Shown one piece after another: positions 34,501-44,331 of a DNA stretch of 64,000 nt. The notes under the pieces were generated by a model. It was not told the DNA's origin. It ran no database searches and saw nothing but the letters and a program-made list of their open reading frames with translations. How positions within the stretch are numbered: position 1 is the first letter of the stretch; every line of letters starts with the position of its first letter. Location of the stretch: contig BDIU01000256.1 in assembly GCA_002118135.1 (NCBI GenBank), positions 64,773-128,772 on the forward strand. Direction: 5' to 3'. Both the position numbers and the translations under genes were made by a program. This DNA is from Trebouxia sp. TZW2008. Lineage: Eukaryota > Chlorophyta > Trebouxiophyceae > Trebouxiales > Trebouxiaceae.

Positions 34501-37500
34501 TCATTCTTCAGGGTGAGTGTTCCTGTTATCAGCATTGTGTCCTGACATAGATTCTGGTGCCCGTCTGTGGCAATGCATCCACATGCCGGTGCTGGGTGTC
34601 AAAGTAATCTCGTACTTCTGGGCTGCCATGGTCCCTTCAGCTCCCCCCATGCGTTCCGCCAAGGTGAAAGAAAAGTTGCCAAGTAGCATCGCCAATATGG
34701 TTGTGTAGTTCATCTTTGCTAGAGCCATGCCAATGCATTGCCTCCTGTACATCAGCAAACATCTCAAACATACTGGTGTTTTTGACAATCACAGTAATGA
34801 GCAACCCCTTGCGCTCTGCCAATGTGAATTAAAAATGCCCAGTAGCACCCCCAATATGGTTGTGGAGTTCATCTTTGCTAGAGCCATTCCAATGCATTGC
34901 CTCCTATACATCATGCAAACCGTGTCATTCCCATGCATTCTGCAAATGTGAATGAGAAGTTGCCAAGTAGCACCGCCAATATGGTTGTAGTTCATCTTTG
35001 CTAGAGCCATTCCAATGCATTGCCTCCTGTATGTCAGCAAGCCATGTCAAACTGAATGATTATTGAGACAATCACGACCATGCATCATGCCAATGTGAAT
35101 GAGAAGGTGCCTTGGAGCATCGCAAATATGGTTGTGCAGTAGCATCCAACGCCAAAAAGTGTTTTGCTTGTTTTGGCGCTGTATGCTCCTTGCAAAGAGA
35201 GAGCAAAACCATGCGAGCTCAGCATCAGACTTAGTAGCATGGTGTCCATGCTGTGCTTTCGCATAAACTGCACATAATACCAAGAGAAGCAGACATGCGT
35301 GCAGCACACATTCACACAATCATAACATAGCCCTGATGTATGAAGAAGAGCAAAACAGACAGTGTCGCTCCAATATAGATGCCAAGACAAATGCAGAAGA
35401 GTGAAACGGGCAAACAGCACAGCTTGAACCTTTTGGCACACCAACAACATTATGCACACTCTAGCACAGACATTAGGTGTATATGGCGCAAGTCCTGTCT
35501 CCCCGGGACAGCTTGGTTTGGGCATCAGAACAAGGACGTATGTAATTCCACTTGTAAAAGTCAGCCAGGACAATTTCATGACATGTTTTTCATCAAAGCA
35601 AGCTTGCAGAACAGAGATGCCAGATACATGCAGCTGCAGAACAAGGGCGACCAGTACAGCTGCAACACACATGGACAAAGCATGCGAGAACAGAGACAGC
35701 CAACAAGAAGGATAAGACGGACAGTCAGTATAGCTTCAGCATTATGGAGAAAGCATGCAGGAACAAAGAGTCTGTCAGCCAGCCAAAGCATTCAAGGCAT
35801 CTAAGGAATGCTTACCTTGTCAGGAACACAAAGCAATAAGGCGTCTAGGGAATGCTTACCTGCCATCGCTGAATGGCATGAAGCGGCTGACCTTGTTTTT
35901 CTCCAGCCCCTCCTTCATGGAATGTGCATTGCCACCTTCCTCTGCACAACCCACACCAAAATGTTAGCAGACAGCATGTGTTGGTCTTATGCATTTTGAT
36001 ATTGCCATTTCAGAGACTGCACTGCATTAATCTTCGTAATGTAGATGCTACATTGTACTTGCCTTGCATGTGTTCAGCATCTGTTTCCAGCCCAGGCAAG
36101 ATTTTTTCTGCGTCCTTGTATGTGGCAGAGCTCATGTGAAGAAGACTTGAGCACAGAAACAATGGACATGGCCTAGATATGATCAAGTCACCATTGTTCG
36201 AGATCAGATCTAGATCTGACACATGGCCGTTGCTGGACATAAACTAAGCATCTTGAAGATCTTCACATTTGGACATTGGCACCTTAGGGAATATGTTGCA
36301 CTCACTTTGCAGGTATTCAGCATCTGGCTCCAGCCATCTTTCAGGCAAGATTTTGTCTGCATCCTTGTATGTGGCACAGCTCACGTGAGGGACACGCACA
36401 GAACTGTTGGACACTGCCTAGGAATGCTCAGCTCGCCGTCGTACAAGCTCAGATCTAGATCTGATGCATGGCTGTTGCCTGACACAAAGTAAGCATCTTG
36501 AAGGACTTCACATTTCGACCTTGACACTTTAGAGATTGTGTTCTTCACTCACCTTGCAAGTATTCAGCATCTGGCTCCAGCCATCTTTCAGGCAAGAATT
36601 TGTCTGCATCCTTGTATGTGGCAGAGCTCATGTGAGGCAAGCCCAAGCACAGAAACATTGGACACTGCCTAGGGATGATCAACTCGCCGTCATTCAGACT
36701 CAGGTCTTGATCCGACATACGCACGGTTGTGAATCCCACAACCTGCAGCACTCTCAAGGTTGAACAATCTGATGAAGCATAACTGAACATTTTTAGCAAT
36801 GATCAGCTTGCCATTATTCAAGCTCTGGTCTTGATCTGTCATACAGATTGTTGTGAATCCCACGATCTGCAGCAGTCACCCGAGTTGCAGTCTGCTGGCA
36901 GGAACAATCAGTTTGCCGTCATTCAAGCTCAGGTCTTGATCCGACATACGCACGGTTGTGAATCCCACAACCTGCAGCACTCTCAAGGTTGAACAATCTG
37001 ATGAAGCACAACTGAACAATTTTAGCAATGATCAGCTTGCCTTGATTCAAGCTCAGGTCTTGATCTGTCATACAGGTTGTTGTGAATCCCACGATCTGCA
37101 GCAGTCACCCGAGTTGCAGTCTGCTGGTAGGAACAATCAGTTTGCCGTCATTCAAGCTCAGGTCTTGATCTGTGATACAGATTGTTGTGAATCCCGCGAT
37201 CTGCAGCATGCATGCATGCGTACATCTATCCATCCATCCATCTAATGTGCATGCTAGACAGACTCAGCAGGCTCAGGTAGGTATGCACTGCAGCAACCGG
37301 CTGCATCCAACCAGTTTGGTCTCGTTCAGTGCAACAATCACCGAGGTTGTGTCATGTCTTTGTACATGCTTTGCCATGCAATGGAGCTGACTACAAGCAA
37401 GATTTGCATACACTATTCGAGCAGATTGTTGCATACAGGATTTGGAATGCATGATACCTGTTGCATGAGTCAAGTTTGCTCAAAGAACAAGAAGAATGTA

Positions 37501-40500
37501 TGCCATTGTCAAACGCCGCTAGTTCCGGTCAATAGCAAATTGCTGTTCACTGGTCCCAGCAAAGGAAGAGAATGGCACGCGCGCTTCATGTCGATTAGCA
37601 ACATTTGAGGCATGCAAACTGAGAGGTATAGAGGACGACAAATGCAGCTTGACTCCCAAAACACATTGTCTGCATTGCCAAGGAGTGTTGAAAGTTGTTT
37701 TCCTTGACCAATGGACACACGGTGGAGGAGCTCAGTCAACTGGCAGGGCAGGGCAGGGCAGCGCAGGGGGCAGGAGACAGGGCAGGAGACAGGGCAGGGC
37801 ACAGGGCAGGAGTCAGGGCAGGAGGCAGGGCAGGGCTGGACATCAAAACAGGGCCAGGGTTTAGGACAAGGCACAGGGGCCGGGCAGGGCACAGGGCAGG
37901 GCACACCAGGGCAGGACGTGCTGTGTGTATACCACATGGATTCCTTGATGACGCATGTCAGGTAAGTCAGCTCTAGCCAAGGACAGGGCAGCAGAAAGGG
38001 CAAAAGACAGGGCAGGGCCAGGGCAGGGCAAAAGGTAGGGCATGGCGTACTGTGTGCATGCGCATGGACTCCTTGATGACACATGTTAGGTAATCAAGCT
38101 TTGCCAGGTCAGCATGGTCTGGCACCCTGGGGTGGGGTTGCTGGGGGGTGGCCAGCAGACCCAGGCTGCTCAGCTCAGCTGCAATCTTCCTCTCAACCTG
38201 CATGCCGTAAAGAGGATTTACTGTTGTCATCAGGAGTTTCACGCTTTATCATCTTCATTGTTACTGCACATCATGAATGTAATTGACATTACTGTTATTG
38301 TTACTGCTTTCGTTGTTGATATGATTTCTACTGTGATTGCTTTCATGTGAATGATGATCATGACATCAAAATGTCTGCAAGCTGCAGTGACTCAGCTGAA
38401 CTCACTGCAAGCGCCTCAGGAAGTCAACACTCAGGCTGCAATAGTCAGCATTGTCATCTGCCTTTTAGACCATACTGGAGTAAGAATGCAGACTTTGGCA
38501 ATGATACTTGAGTATTACAGCTTTTGCAGAGCTAAACACAGCTCCTCCACCGAATGTTTTTGCATTATGTGGGTTTGGAAATGATGAATTTGTGAAATCT
38601 GAGGCAAAATCCTGACTTCTGGGTGTTGGGAAATGCAGTACAGAGTCCAAGCCATTGTGTTGCCAGTCGTGTCATGACTTCTGTTTTGGGTACTACCAAA
38701 CAGCATATTTGAAGCTTTTTTGGAAAAAGTTTGCTCATTTTCCGTCAGGTGAAAGCCTTCCCTCTGGGTGTTAGGAAACGCAGTAAAGGGTCCAAGCCAT
38801 AGTGTTGCCGGTTGTGTCAAAGCCTTTCTGGGTTTCTCAGGGCAGTTCTGTCATTTTTGCAAATTCTCCACCTGGCGGATTTGTTCCTTGATGTTTTGCT
38901 TCAAAAACTTTCTGGGAAAGGCCTACCTCTGGATGCTGAGAAATGCAGTACAAGGTCCAAGCCATGGTGTTGCCGGTTGTGTCAAAGCCTGCCCAGAACA
39001 GCACGCTGATTTGAGGCAGCAACAATCTGTCTGGTAAAGGCTCGCCAGTGTGTGGATCTTTCAGACGCATCAGCTGAGCTGCGATGCTGCTGTCTTCTTC
39101 CTTTGGCAGGCCTCTGGCCTTCACCTGTCATACAGGGCAAAATCGCTAACATTCAAAAGTGGCCACACTGCCATGACAGGAAGCGAGATCAACTGTGGAT
39201 CCTTCAATTGCAGCAGCTGAGCTGCGATGCTGTTGTCTGCTGAGCTTGGGGGGCTTCTGGCGTTTACCTGTGACAGCAGACAGCATGATTTGTGTTTGTA
39301 CAGATGGTTACAGGTTGACTTAACAAGCACTCACGCTACAGCAAGTAATGCAGGCAAAGTCAGATTGAGTACAGGTTGTTAGACTAGCTATCACAGCGGG
39401 TGTTTCAAGCGCATCAGCTGAGCTGTGATGCTGCTGTCTGCTTCCTTTGGTGGGCCGCTAGCCTTTACCTATGGCACCAAGCGATGAGGCTAGACATCAT
39501 TGCATGTGGACCAGGCAGCAACAACAGCAGCAAGCATTGCCAGTTGCACTGTAGTCACCACAGAAGTCAATGCCACTACAGCTTACCTCTTGCAGTAAGT
39601 CATTCATCATGGCGTGGAACTTTAACACTGCAGCTTGTCCCTTGTTGGGTGGCCCAGGAAGTTGCTGCCATACCTTATAGAAGGGGTTCTGCAGTCTGTT
39701 TGCTATGTCAGCATTTGCAGTGCGGATCACCTGCAGGCAACACGTAATTAGACAAAGAGTTACAACAAACTACAAACGACTGAGGAGGAAGAAGAAGAGG
39801 AGAAGGGATCCTGCAGTCTGCTTGCTATGTCAACGTTTGTAGTGCGGATCACCTGCAGACAACACCCAACTAGACGCGGAGTCAAATCAACCTACAAACA
39901 ACTGAGGAGGAAGAAGAGGAGAAGGGACCCTGCAGTCTGCTTGCTATGTCAACGTTTGTAGTACGGATCACCTGCAGACAACACCCAACTAGACGCGGAG
40001 TCATATCAACCTACAAACAACTGAGGAGGAAGAAGAGGAGAAGGGACCCTGCAGTCTGTTTGCTATGTCAGCGTTTGCAGTACGGATCACCTGCAGACAA
40101 CACCTAACTAGACGCGGAGTCACACAAACCTACAAACAACTGAGGAGGAAGAAGAGGAGAAGGAGTCCTGCAGTCTGCTTGCTATGTCAGCGTTTGTAGT
40201 ACGGATCACCTGCAGACAACACCCAACTAGACGTGGAGTCATATCAACCTACAAACAACTGAGGAGGAAGAAGAGGAGAAGGGACCCTGCAGTCTGTTTG
40301 CTATGTCAGCGTTTGCAGTACGGATCACCTGCAGGCAACATACATAATGTAAGCACAGGAAGGAAAGACACGTCAGCAGTCAAACAAATCTGCAAATGTC
40401 GACATGATGAGACTCTACACTGATGAAGCTTATGACATTGTTGCCTGAATGCTTGCTTGACTGCGTCCACACTGTGATAGGCCTGAGCATTTGCAGCAGT

Positions 40501-43500
40501 CTTAGCATTGGAAGAAGACTGAGACATGGCTCAAAGGTTTGCATCCAGCATTTGAGCAGCCTGTTGTGACCACAACAAGAAGTGAACACAGGACACTTCA
40601 GGATTTCTGCACCTCTGTCATGCTTGACTGGGTCCACATTATGATAAGCCTTGTCAGAGCCAACGTGAACCAGGGCATCTATGGTTTTACACAATCAGGC
40701 AATGCTCATATCAACAGGAAAAGAAGACAGAAAAGGAGACGACGAAGAAGAAGAACAAGAGATAAACACAAGTTGGAGACCTACATTCAGCATTTCTGCA
40801 GGTTTTTTGTGCTTGACTGAGTCCACGTTATGGTAAGCCTTGTCAAAGCCAATGTGTCCCAGGGCATCTATGGTCTCACACATACAGGCCATGCTCATGT
40901 CCACTGGATCTGAGGAGCCTCTGTTTGCCAAAGCATCCACAAACTGCTCGCCCACCTTGGCTAGCTTGGGGTACCCCACCCTGCAGGAACATACAGACGC
41001 ACCCTTGCTCAGACATCGCCCATGTATTTGGATGTGATTGCATGAAGTGTGATGTTGCATGTATACGCCATGCGCATTTTCGTTGCTCATGAGAGCCTCT
41101 GATCGCCAAAACATTGACATACTGCTCACCAACCTTGGCTAGCTTGGGGTACCCCACCCTGCAGGAACATACAGACGCACCCTTGCTCAGACATCGCCCA
41201 TGTATTTGGATGTGATTACATGAAGTGTGATGTTGCATGTATACGCCATGCGCATTTCCGTTGCTCATGACAGCCTCTGATCGCCAAAACATTGACATAC
41301 TGATCACCAACCTTGGCTAGCTTGGGGTACCCCACCCTGCAAAAGCATGCAGACTGGAGCCTCGCACATCACATGACATTGCATTGCATTGCTTTACACT
41401 TCACCATTGACGCCAGACATTGCCCATGTCATTTGCATGTAGTTTGGGCAAACTTTCGAGCTGTGCTGCATGTGTCTTCAATCTGCGCGTGGCGCAAGCC
41501 AAATGTTTTGTCATCAACAGTTCAGGCTGAATCCGTCACAGACATGTAGATGCTGATGTTGTTCAATGCGAGATGCATTTTGACAGGAGCTAATGCTGAT
41601 CTGAGAGCTTTTGCAGCAACTGCAGAGGCAGGAAACTAAATACTACATTTTGAGTAAAGACACTTCAATGCGATTATCTTGGTACTCAAAGCAGTCCTTA
41701 TAAAGACATGTGACCGTCACAGGAGCTGAAACTGACCGGAGAGCTTGTGCAGCAAAAGAAGGATCAGGCAAGCAATTACTGCATTCTGATTGCAGCAGTC
41801 CTTCTGAGTAAGGTCAGTCCAATGCAATTATCTTGACACCCAAAGCACTTGTCAGCAAGACAAGTCACTGTCACAGGAGCTGATGCTGACCTGAAAACTT
41901 GTGCAGCAAAAGCAGGAGCAGGGCAACTAATTACTGCATTCTGACTGCAGCGGCCCCTCTGAGTAAGGTCAATCCAATGCAAGTATCTTGACACCCAAAG
42001 CAGTAGTCACAAAGACAAGTCACTGTCACAGGAGCTGATGCTGATCTGAAAACTTGTGCAGCAAAAGCAGGAGCAGGGCAACTACTTTTCTGCAGCAGCC
42101 TCTCTGACTCAGGTCAGTTCAATGCGATTATTTTGGTACCCACAGCAGTACCAAGACAAGTCAATGTCGCAGGAGCTGATGCTGAGCTAAGAGGTTGTGC
42201 AGCAAACGCAGGAGCAGGCAAGCAATTACTGCATTCTGACTGCAGCAGCCTCTCTGATTCAGTTCAGTGCCATTATTCTGGCACCCAAAGCAGTTGTCAC
42301 AAAAACAGGTGACTGTCACAGTCCTTATGCTGAGCTGAGAGCTTGTGCAGCAAAAGCAGGAGCAGGGCAACCATTCATTGCATTCTGACTGCAGCGGCCT
42401 CTTTGAACATGGTCAGTTCAATGCATTCATCTTGGTACCTGAAGCAGTCGTCACAAAACCAAGTCACTGTCACAGGTTGTTAAGCTGACCTGAGAGCTTG
42501 TGCCGCAAATGCAGGCGCAATGCCTTTTCTCACAGTCTTCCACAACCAGTCATCTGCATCACTTTGCGCACTCACCAAATCCGCCACATCATCTGGTCCC
42601 ATCAGCTGCATCACAAGAAACATCTTGTTTAACGCCCTCCATGTCCAATATACATGGTTTAACGTAGCACATGATGGAACTGGTCGGAGACAGTTGATAG
42701 CTTCTGTACATACCTACATGGGCCTGCTGAGCCTGCCTAGCCCACGTTTACAATGAATGATTGAACCTTGTTTAGCACAAAAAGCCTGAGTCTTGGCTTG
42801 AAATATGGATTGCAGGTTTGTAGTGTTAGACTGTGCAGGGACAACGTGAAGGTGCAGCCCAATTGCTAGACATGGCATTGCACAGCTGATGTGCAAGACT
42901 TGGCTTGAGGTTTGGGTTGTGCGAGCACTTTCAGGGCATGAGACTGTGCAGGAATGTCATGAAGGTGCTGCCCAGATGTAAGAGACTGCCTGGCACATGA
43001 GCTGTGCAAGACTGAGAGTGACTTGTGCTCTGGTTGTGTATACACCTTAATGGCATCAGGCTGTGCAGGGAAAACAAGGTGCTGCACAATACAGGAAATT
43101 GCCTTGCACCGCTCATGCGCAGGGCTTGGCTTGAGTTGTAGTTGTGTGTCTATACTTGTGGTGACAGACTATGTGAGCAAAGGTTGGAAGATGCTGCCTG
43201 GATGGAGGTCACTGCGATGGCGTGCCCACCTTTCGAAAGTTAATGTAGTCTGGCTCAGCAGGCTTGTACAGGCGGGTGTCGTGCAGCAGATCATCGATCA
43301 AGTGCGGATCAGAAATGACGACCGTCTGCAAGCCATTGTGCCAATCGCGTCGTATGTTCGAGCAAGTGTGCGGCATGTCTGCTTCTGGAGTTGCGCGTAC
43401 TCGAGCGTGCCCAACGCTCGCGTTCAGGCAAGCAAGTGCACGCACCTGTCGCCATATTATGTTGAAGTAGAATGCCCCAGATCCGCCAACGGCTACTTCG

Positions 43501-43802
43501 TTCAGCCTCTGCATCGCTCGTAAGCGGTTGGAAGTCAGCATTTCCGACAGTCCGCCATACAAATAGTTGTGGGTCGCTCTTGGAAGTCGTCTAAGCATCC
43601 ATGCCGTCCTGACCCAAGCCGCGAAGCCTACCCAGTCAAGAGCTAAGAGGCATCCCAGAGTGATAGCGCCCATACCAAGCGCAAGCAGTGTTTGCTGAAC
43701 GCCATGCTGTATAAAGTTCAGCAACCACGGAGGGTGAACAGGGCCAATCAAGCTAGCATCAATCAACGCAAGCATTTCTGTGTCTTGGTGGACACGGTCC
43801 AC
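34501..43802 (-). CDS. Cytochrome P450 monooxygenase spread over more than 9 kb
   Basis: This is a haem-thiolate monooxygenase, probably anchored to the ER by a hydrophobic N-terminal stretch (LLALGMGAITLGCLLALDWV). Firm exons on the minus strand are 43230-43802 (191 codons), about 42497-42605 (DDWLWKTVRKGIAPAFAAQ), about 39585-39732, 38927-39124, 38051-38197, 36553-36742, 35860-35941 and 34501-34744. Signature motifs in order are the I-helix AGFDTTGNT (A-G-x-D-T-T), the K-helix KESMR (E-x-x-R), FLPERW (PERF region), and the haem loop FSDGRRQCIG (F-x-x-G-x-R-x-C-x-G), split by the last intron with Cys in the final exon. Family and substrate cannot be assigned by eye. Exons between 39.7 and 42.5 kb are uncertain because of duplications. 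Its start faces the cupin gene. Confidence 0.92.
34745..35160 (-). repeat. Extra copies of the P450 haem-Cys exon
   Basis: The start of the terminal exon (acceptor, then RQCIGMALAKMNYTTI) recurs at about 34860-34920 and 34990-35040 with the haem-ligand Cys codon intact, and in fragment form at about 35090-35150. Spacing is about 110-170 bp. All lie between the preceding exon and the complete terminal exon. Their downstream parts are frameshifted or stop early. Confidence 0.8.
36080..36480 (-). repeat. Two decayed copies of the P450 PERF exon
   Basis: The exon 36553-36742 (MSSATYKDADKFLPERWLEP) recurs at about 36310-36460 and 36080-36215, both downstream in the transcript. Both keep a recognisable KDA(D/E)K core and donor but carry changes such as loss of ERW in the leftmost copy. 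Confidence 0.75.
36745..37215 (-). repeat. Array of the 5' part of the P450 PERF exon
   Basis: The exon start encoding GFTTVRMSDQDLSLND with its acceptor recurs at about 36800-36870, 36900-36970, 37030-37105 and 37130-37200. Two classes of unit alternate, one with GTTGAACAATCTGATGAAGC and one with GAGTTGCAGTCTGCTGG, giving a higher-order repeat of about 230 bp. Confidence 0.8.
37251..37330 (+). repeat. Dispersed CTAGGCAGGCTCAGCAGG element, copy 2
   Basis: The core reads CTAGACAGACTCAGCAGGCT. The following 60 bp (AGCAACCGGCTGCATCCAAC then CAGTTTGGTC) resemble the flank of the copies at 42.7 and 46.5 kb. It lies in a P450 intron. Confidence 0.6.
37735..38045 (+). repeat. GGGCA minisatellite
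   Basis: Irregular tandem GGGCAGGGCA with GGAGACAGGGCA variants covers about 37740-37915 and 37980-38043, interrupted by a decayed copy of the K-helix exon (about 37930-37975). The plus strand is G-rich with many GGG runs at 2-3 base spacing, so it can in principle form G-quadruplexes. On the P450 transcript it reads as TGCCC. Confidence 0.85.
38590..38830 (-). repeat. Two decayed copies of the P450 I-helix exon end
   Basis: The segment DTTGNTMAWTLYCISQHPEV recurs at about 38625-38690 and 38770-38820. The first still reads DTTGNTMAWTLYCISQHPEV with a donor-like end. Both lie downstream of the real exon (38927-39124). Confidence 0.85.
39175..39475 (-). repeat. Two decayed copies of the P450 I-helix exon start
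   Basis: The start of the same exon (VKARGLPKEEDSSIAAQLMR) recurs at about 39185-39270 (VNARSPPSSADNSIAAQLLQ) and about 39400-39472. So the exon is duplicated on both of its ends by independent arrays. Confidence 0.75.
39733..40345 (-). repeat. 119-bp tandem array, five copies plus the real exon edge
   Basis: The unit begins at a GAGGAGGAAGAAGAGGAGAA purine run, followed by CTGCAGTCTG(T/C)TTGCTATGTC and ACGGATCACCTGCAG. Purine runs start at about 39781, 39903, 40022, 40141 and 40260, giving periods of 122, 119, 119 and 119 bp. The CTATGTCA...GGATCACCTGCAG part is the first 45 bp of the P450 exon 39585-39732 (VIRTANADIANRLQN) with its acceptor, so each unit carries a usable 3' splice site. 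Copies are more than 95% alike by eye, implying recent amplification. Confidence 0.92.
40430..41345 (-). repeat. Duplicated P450 exons at 40.4-41.3 kb
   Basis: One exon (ETIDALGHIGFDKAYHNVDS) occurs at about 40800-40900, 40620-40690 and, degraded, 40440-40500. Its neighbour (RVGYPKLAKVGEQFVDALAN) occurs at about 40895-40985, 41070-41162 and 41250-41340, the last two in units of about 177 bp that are nearly identical over their length. In the two distal copies the frame after VLAIRG is lost. Confidence 0.85.
41575..42485 (-). repeat. About 150-bp tandem array, seven copies
   Basis: The marker GTCACAGGAGCTGATGCTGA occurs near 41581, 41713, 41871, 42021, 42161, 42311 and 42466, a period of 133-158 bp. 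The last copy overlaps the true exon end (FAAQALR|GT at about 42497). Inside each unit lies the CTGCATTCTGACTGCAGC element that is also found alone at 31.9 and 45.7 kb. Minus-strand frames reading FAAQVFRSASAP are exon-derived remnants. Confidence 0.85.
42640..42746 (-). repeat. Dispersed CTAGGCAGGCTCAGCAGG element, copy 3 (minus)
   Basis: On the minus strand the core CTAGGCAGGCTCAGCAGGCC is followed by about 70 bp (CAACTGTCTCCGACCAGTT, then ACCATGTATA) alignable with the copy at 46.51-46.61 kb. It lies in a P450 intron. Confidence 0.65.
42760..43215. repeat. Diverged intronic tandem repeat, about 115-130 bp, three or four copies
   Basis: The pattern GACTGTGCAGGGA...AAGGTGCTGCC(C/A)A...GCTTGGCTTGAG recurs from about 42830 to 43200, all within the first P450 intron. 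No coding content is recognised. Confidence 0.55.
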
Positions 43803-44331
43803 CGATGATTGGCAAGCCCTGCAAGTGTTTGTCCTCGCCTAAATCTGGCAAAGAACCTCTCGGAACCGCTCCGAGACCACTTTTCCTGCCTCAACTGTCA
43901 TCTTGTCCTGACCTTGAGAACACGCTGAACATTACCTTACCTAAGCAAATGGGCACATATAGCAGCACCGATGTGCATCGCAACCTCAGGCCTGCCACGT
44001 CCAAATGTCTGTGAAATACATTCATGGGCGATTTGGTGCGGAGTGCACCTGCGTCGCGATCGGGCTGGAGCTGCTTGCGAAGCTGAAGCTCGAGACTCCT
44101 TGACAGGGCTGTCAATTGCTGTGCGTTGCATCTCCATCCCACAAGCTCGAACGCAGGGACGTGCTGTAGCCAACTGAAGGGGCTCGCGCAACAGATCCTT
44201 TGGTAAGCCGCTCTTGCTAATCATAAGTCGAGCGTCGAGGTCAGGCGGAACGACCAGCAGCTTGAGCACAACACGTCTTTTGCAGGCATTGAGGCTGTAG
44301 TTTCGAAGCATCTGGACGCTTGAACCTCAGC
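43803..44331. promoter_or_regulatory. GC-rich divergent region between P450 and cupin
   Basis: The P450 start (43802, minus) and the cupin start (44332, plus) enclose this GC-rich 529 bp. A minus-strand open frame of 124 codons (44311-43937, LRNYSLNACKRRVVLKLL region) could be an upstream exon or a small gene, but the high GC content makes a chance open frame likely and no family is recognised. Probably a bidirectional promoter plus 5' UTRs. Confidence 0.45.

Noticed and set aside
37509..38084. Cys/Pro-rich 191-codon frame (PCPVPCPV type)
   Set aside because: Translation of the GGGCA minisatellite in an intron; simple repeat, not a secreted Cys-rich protein.
39733..42485. Regular arrays as CRISPR
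   Set aside because: The units repeat over their whole length with no short constant repeat and variable spacers, and lie in introns of a eukaryotic gene.
43937..44311. 124-codon minus-strand frame as a real gene
   Set aside because: GC-rich promoter zone, other frames open too, no homology; kept only as a possibility in the divergent region entry.
34501..44331. P450 region as a cluster of several P450 genes or pseudogenes
   Set aside because: Each motif has only one copy in an intact exon, exons follow in correct order and phase, and the extra copies are partial exon edges; one gene explains it.
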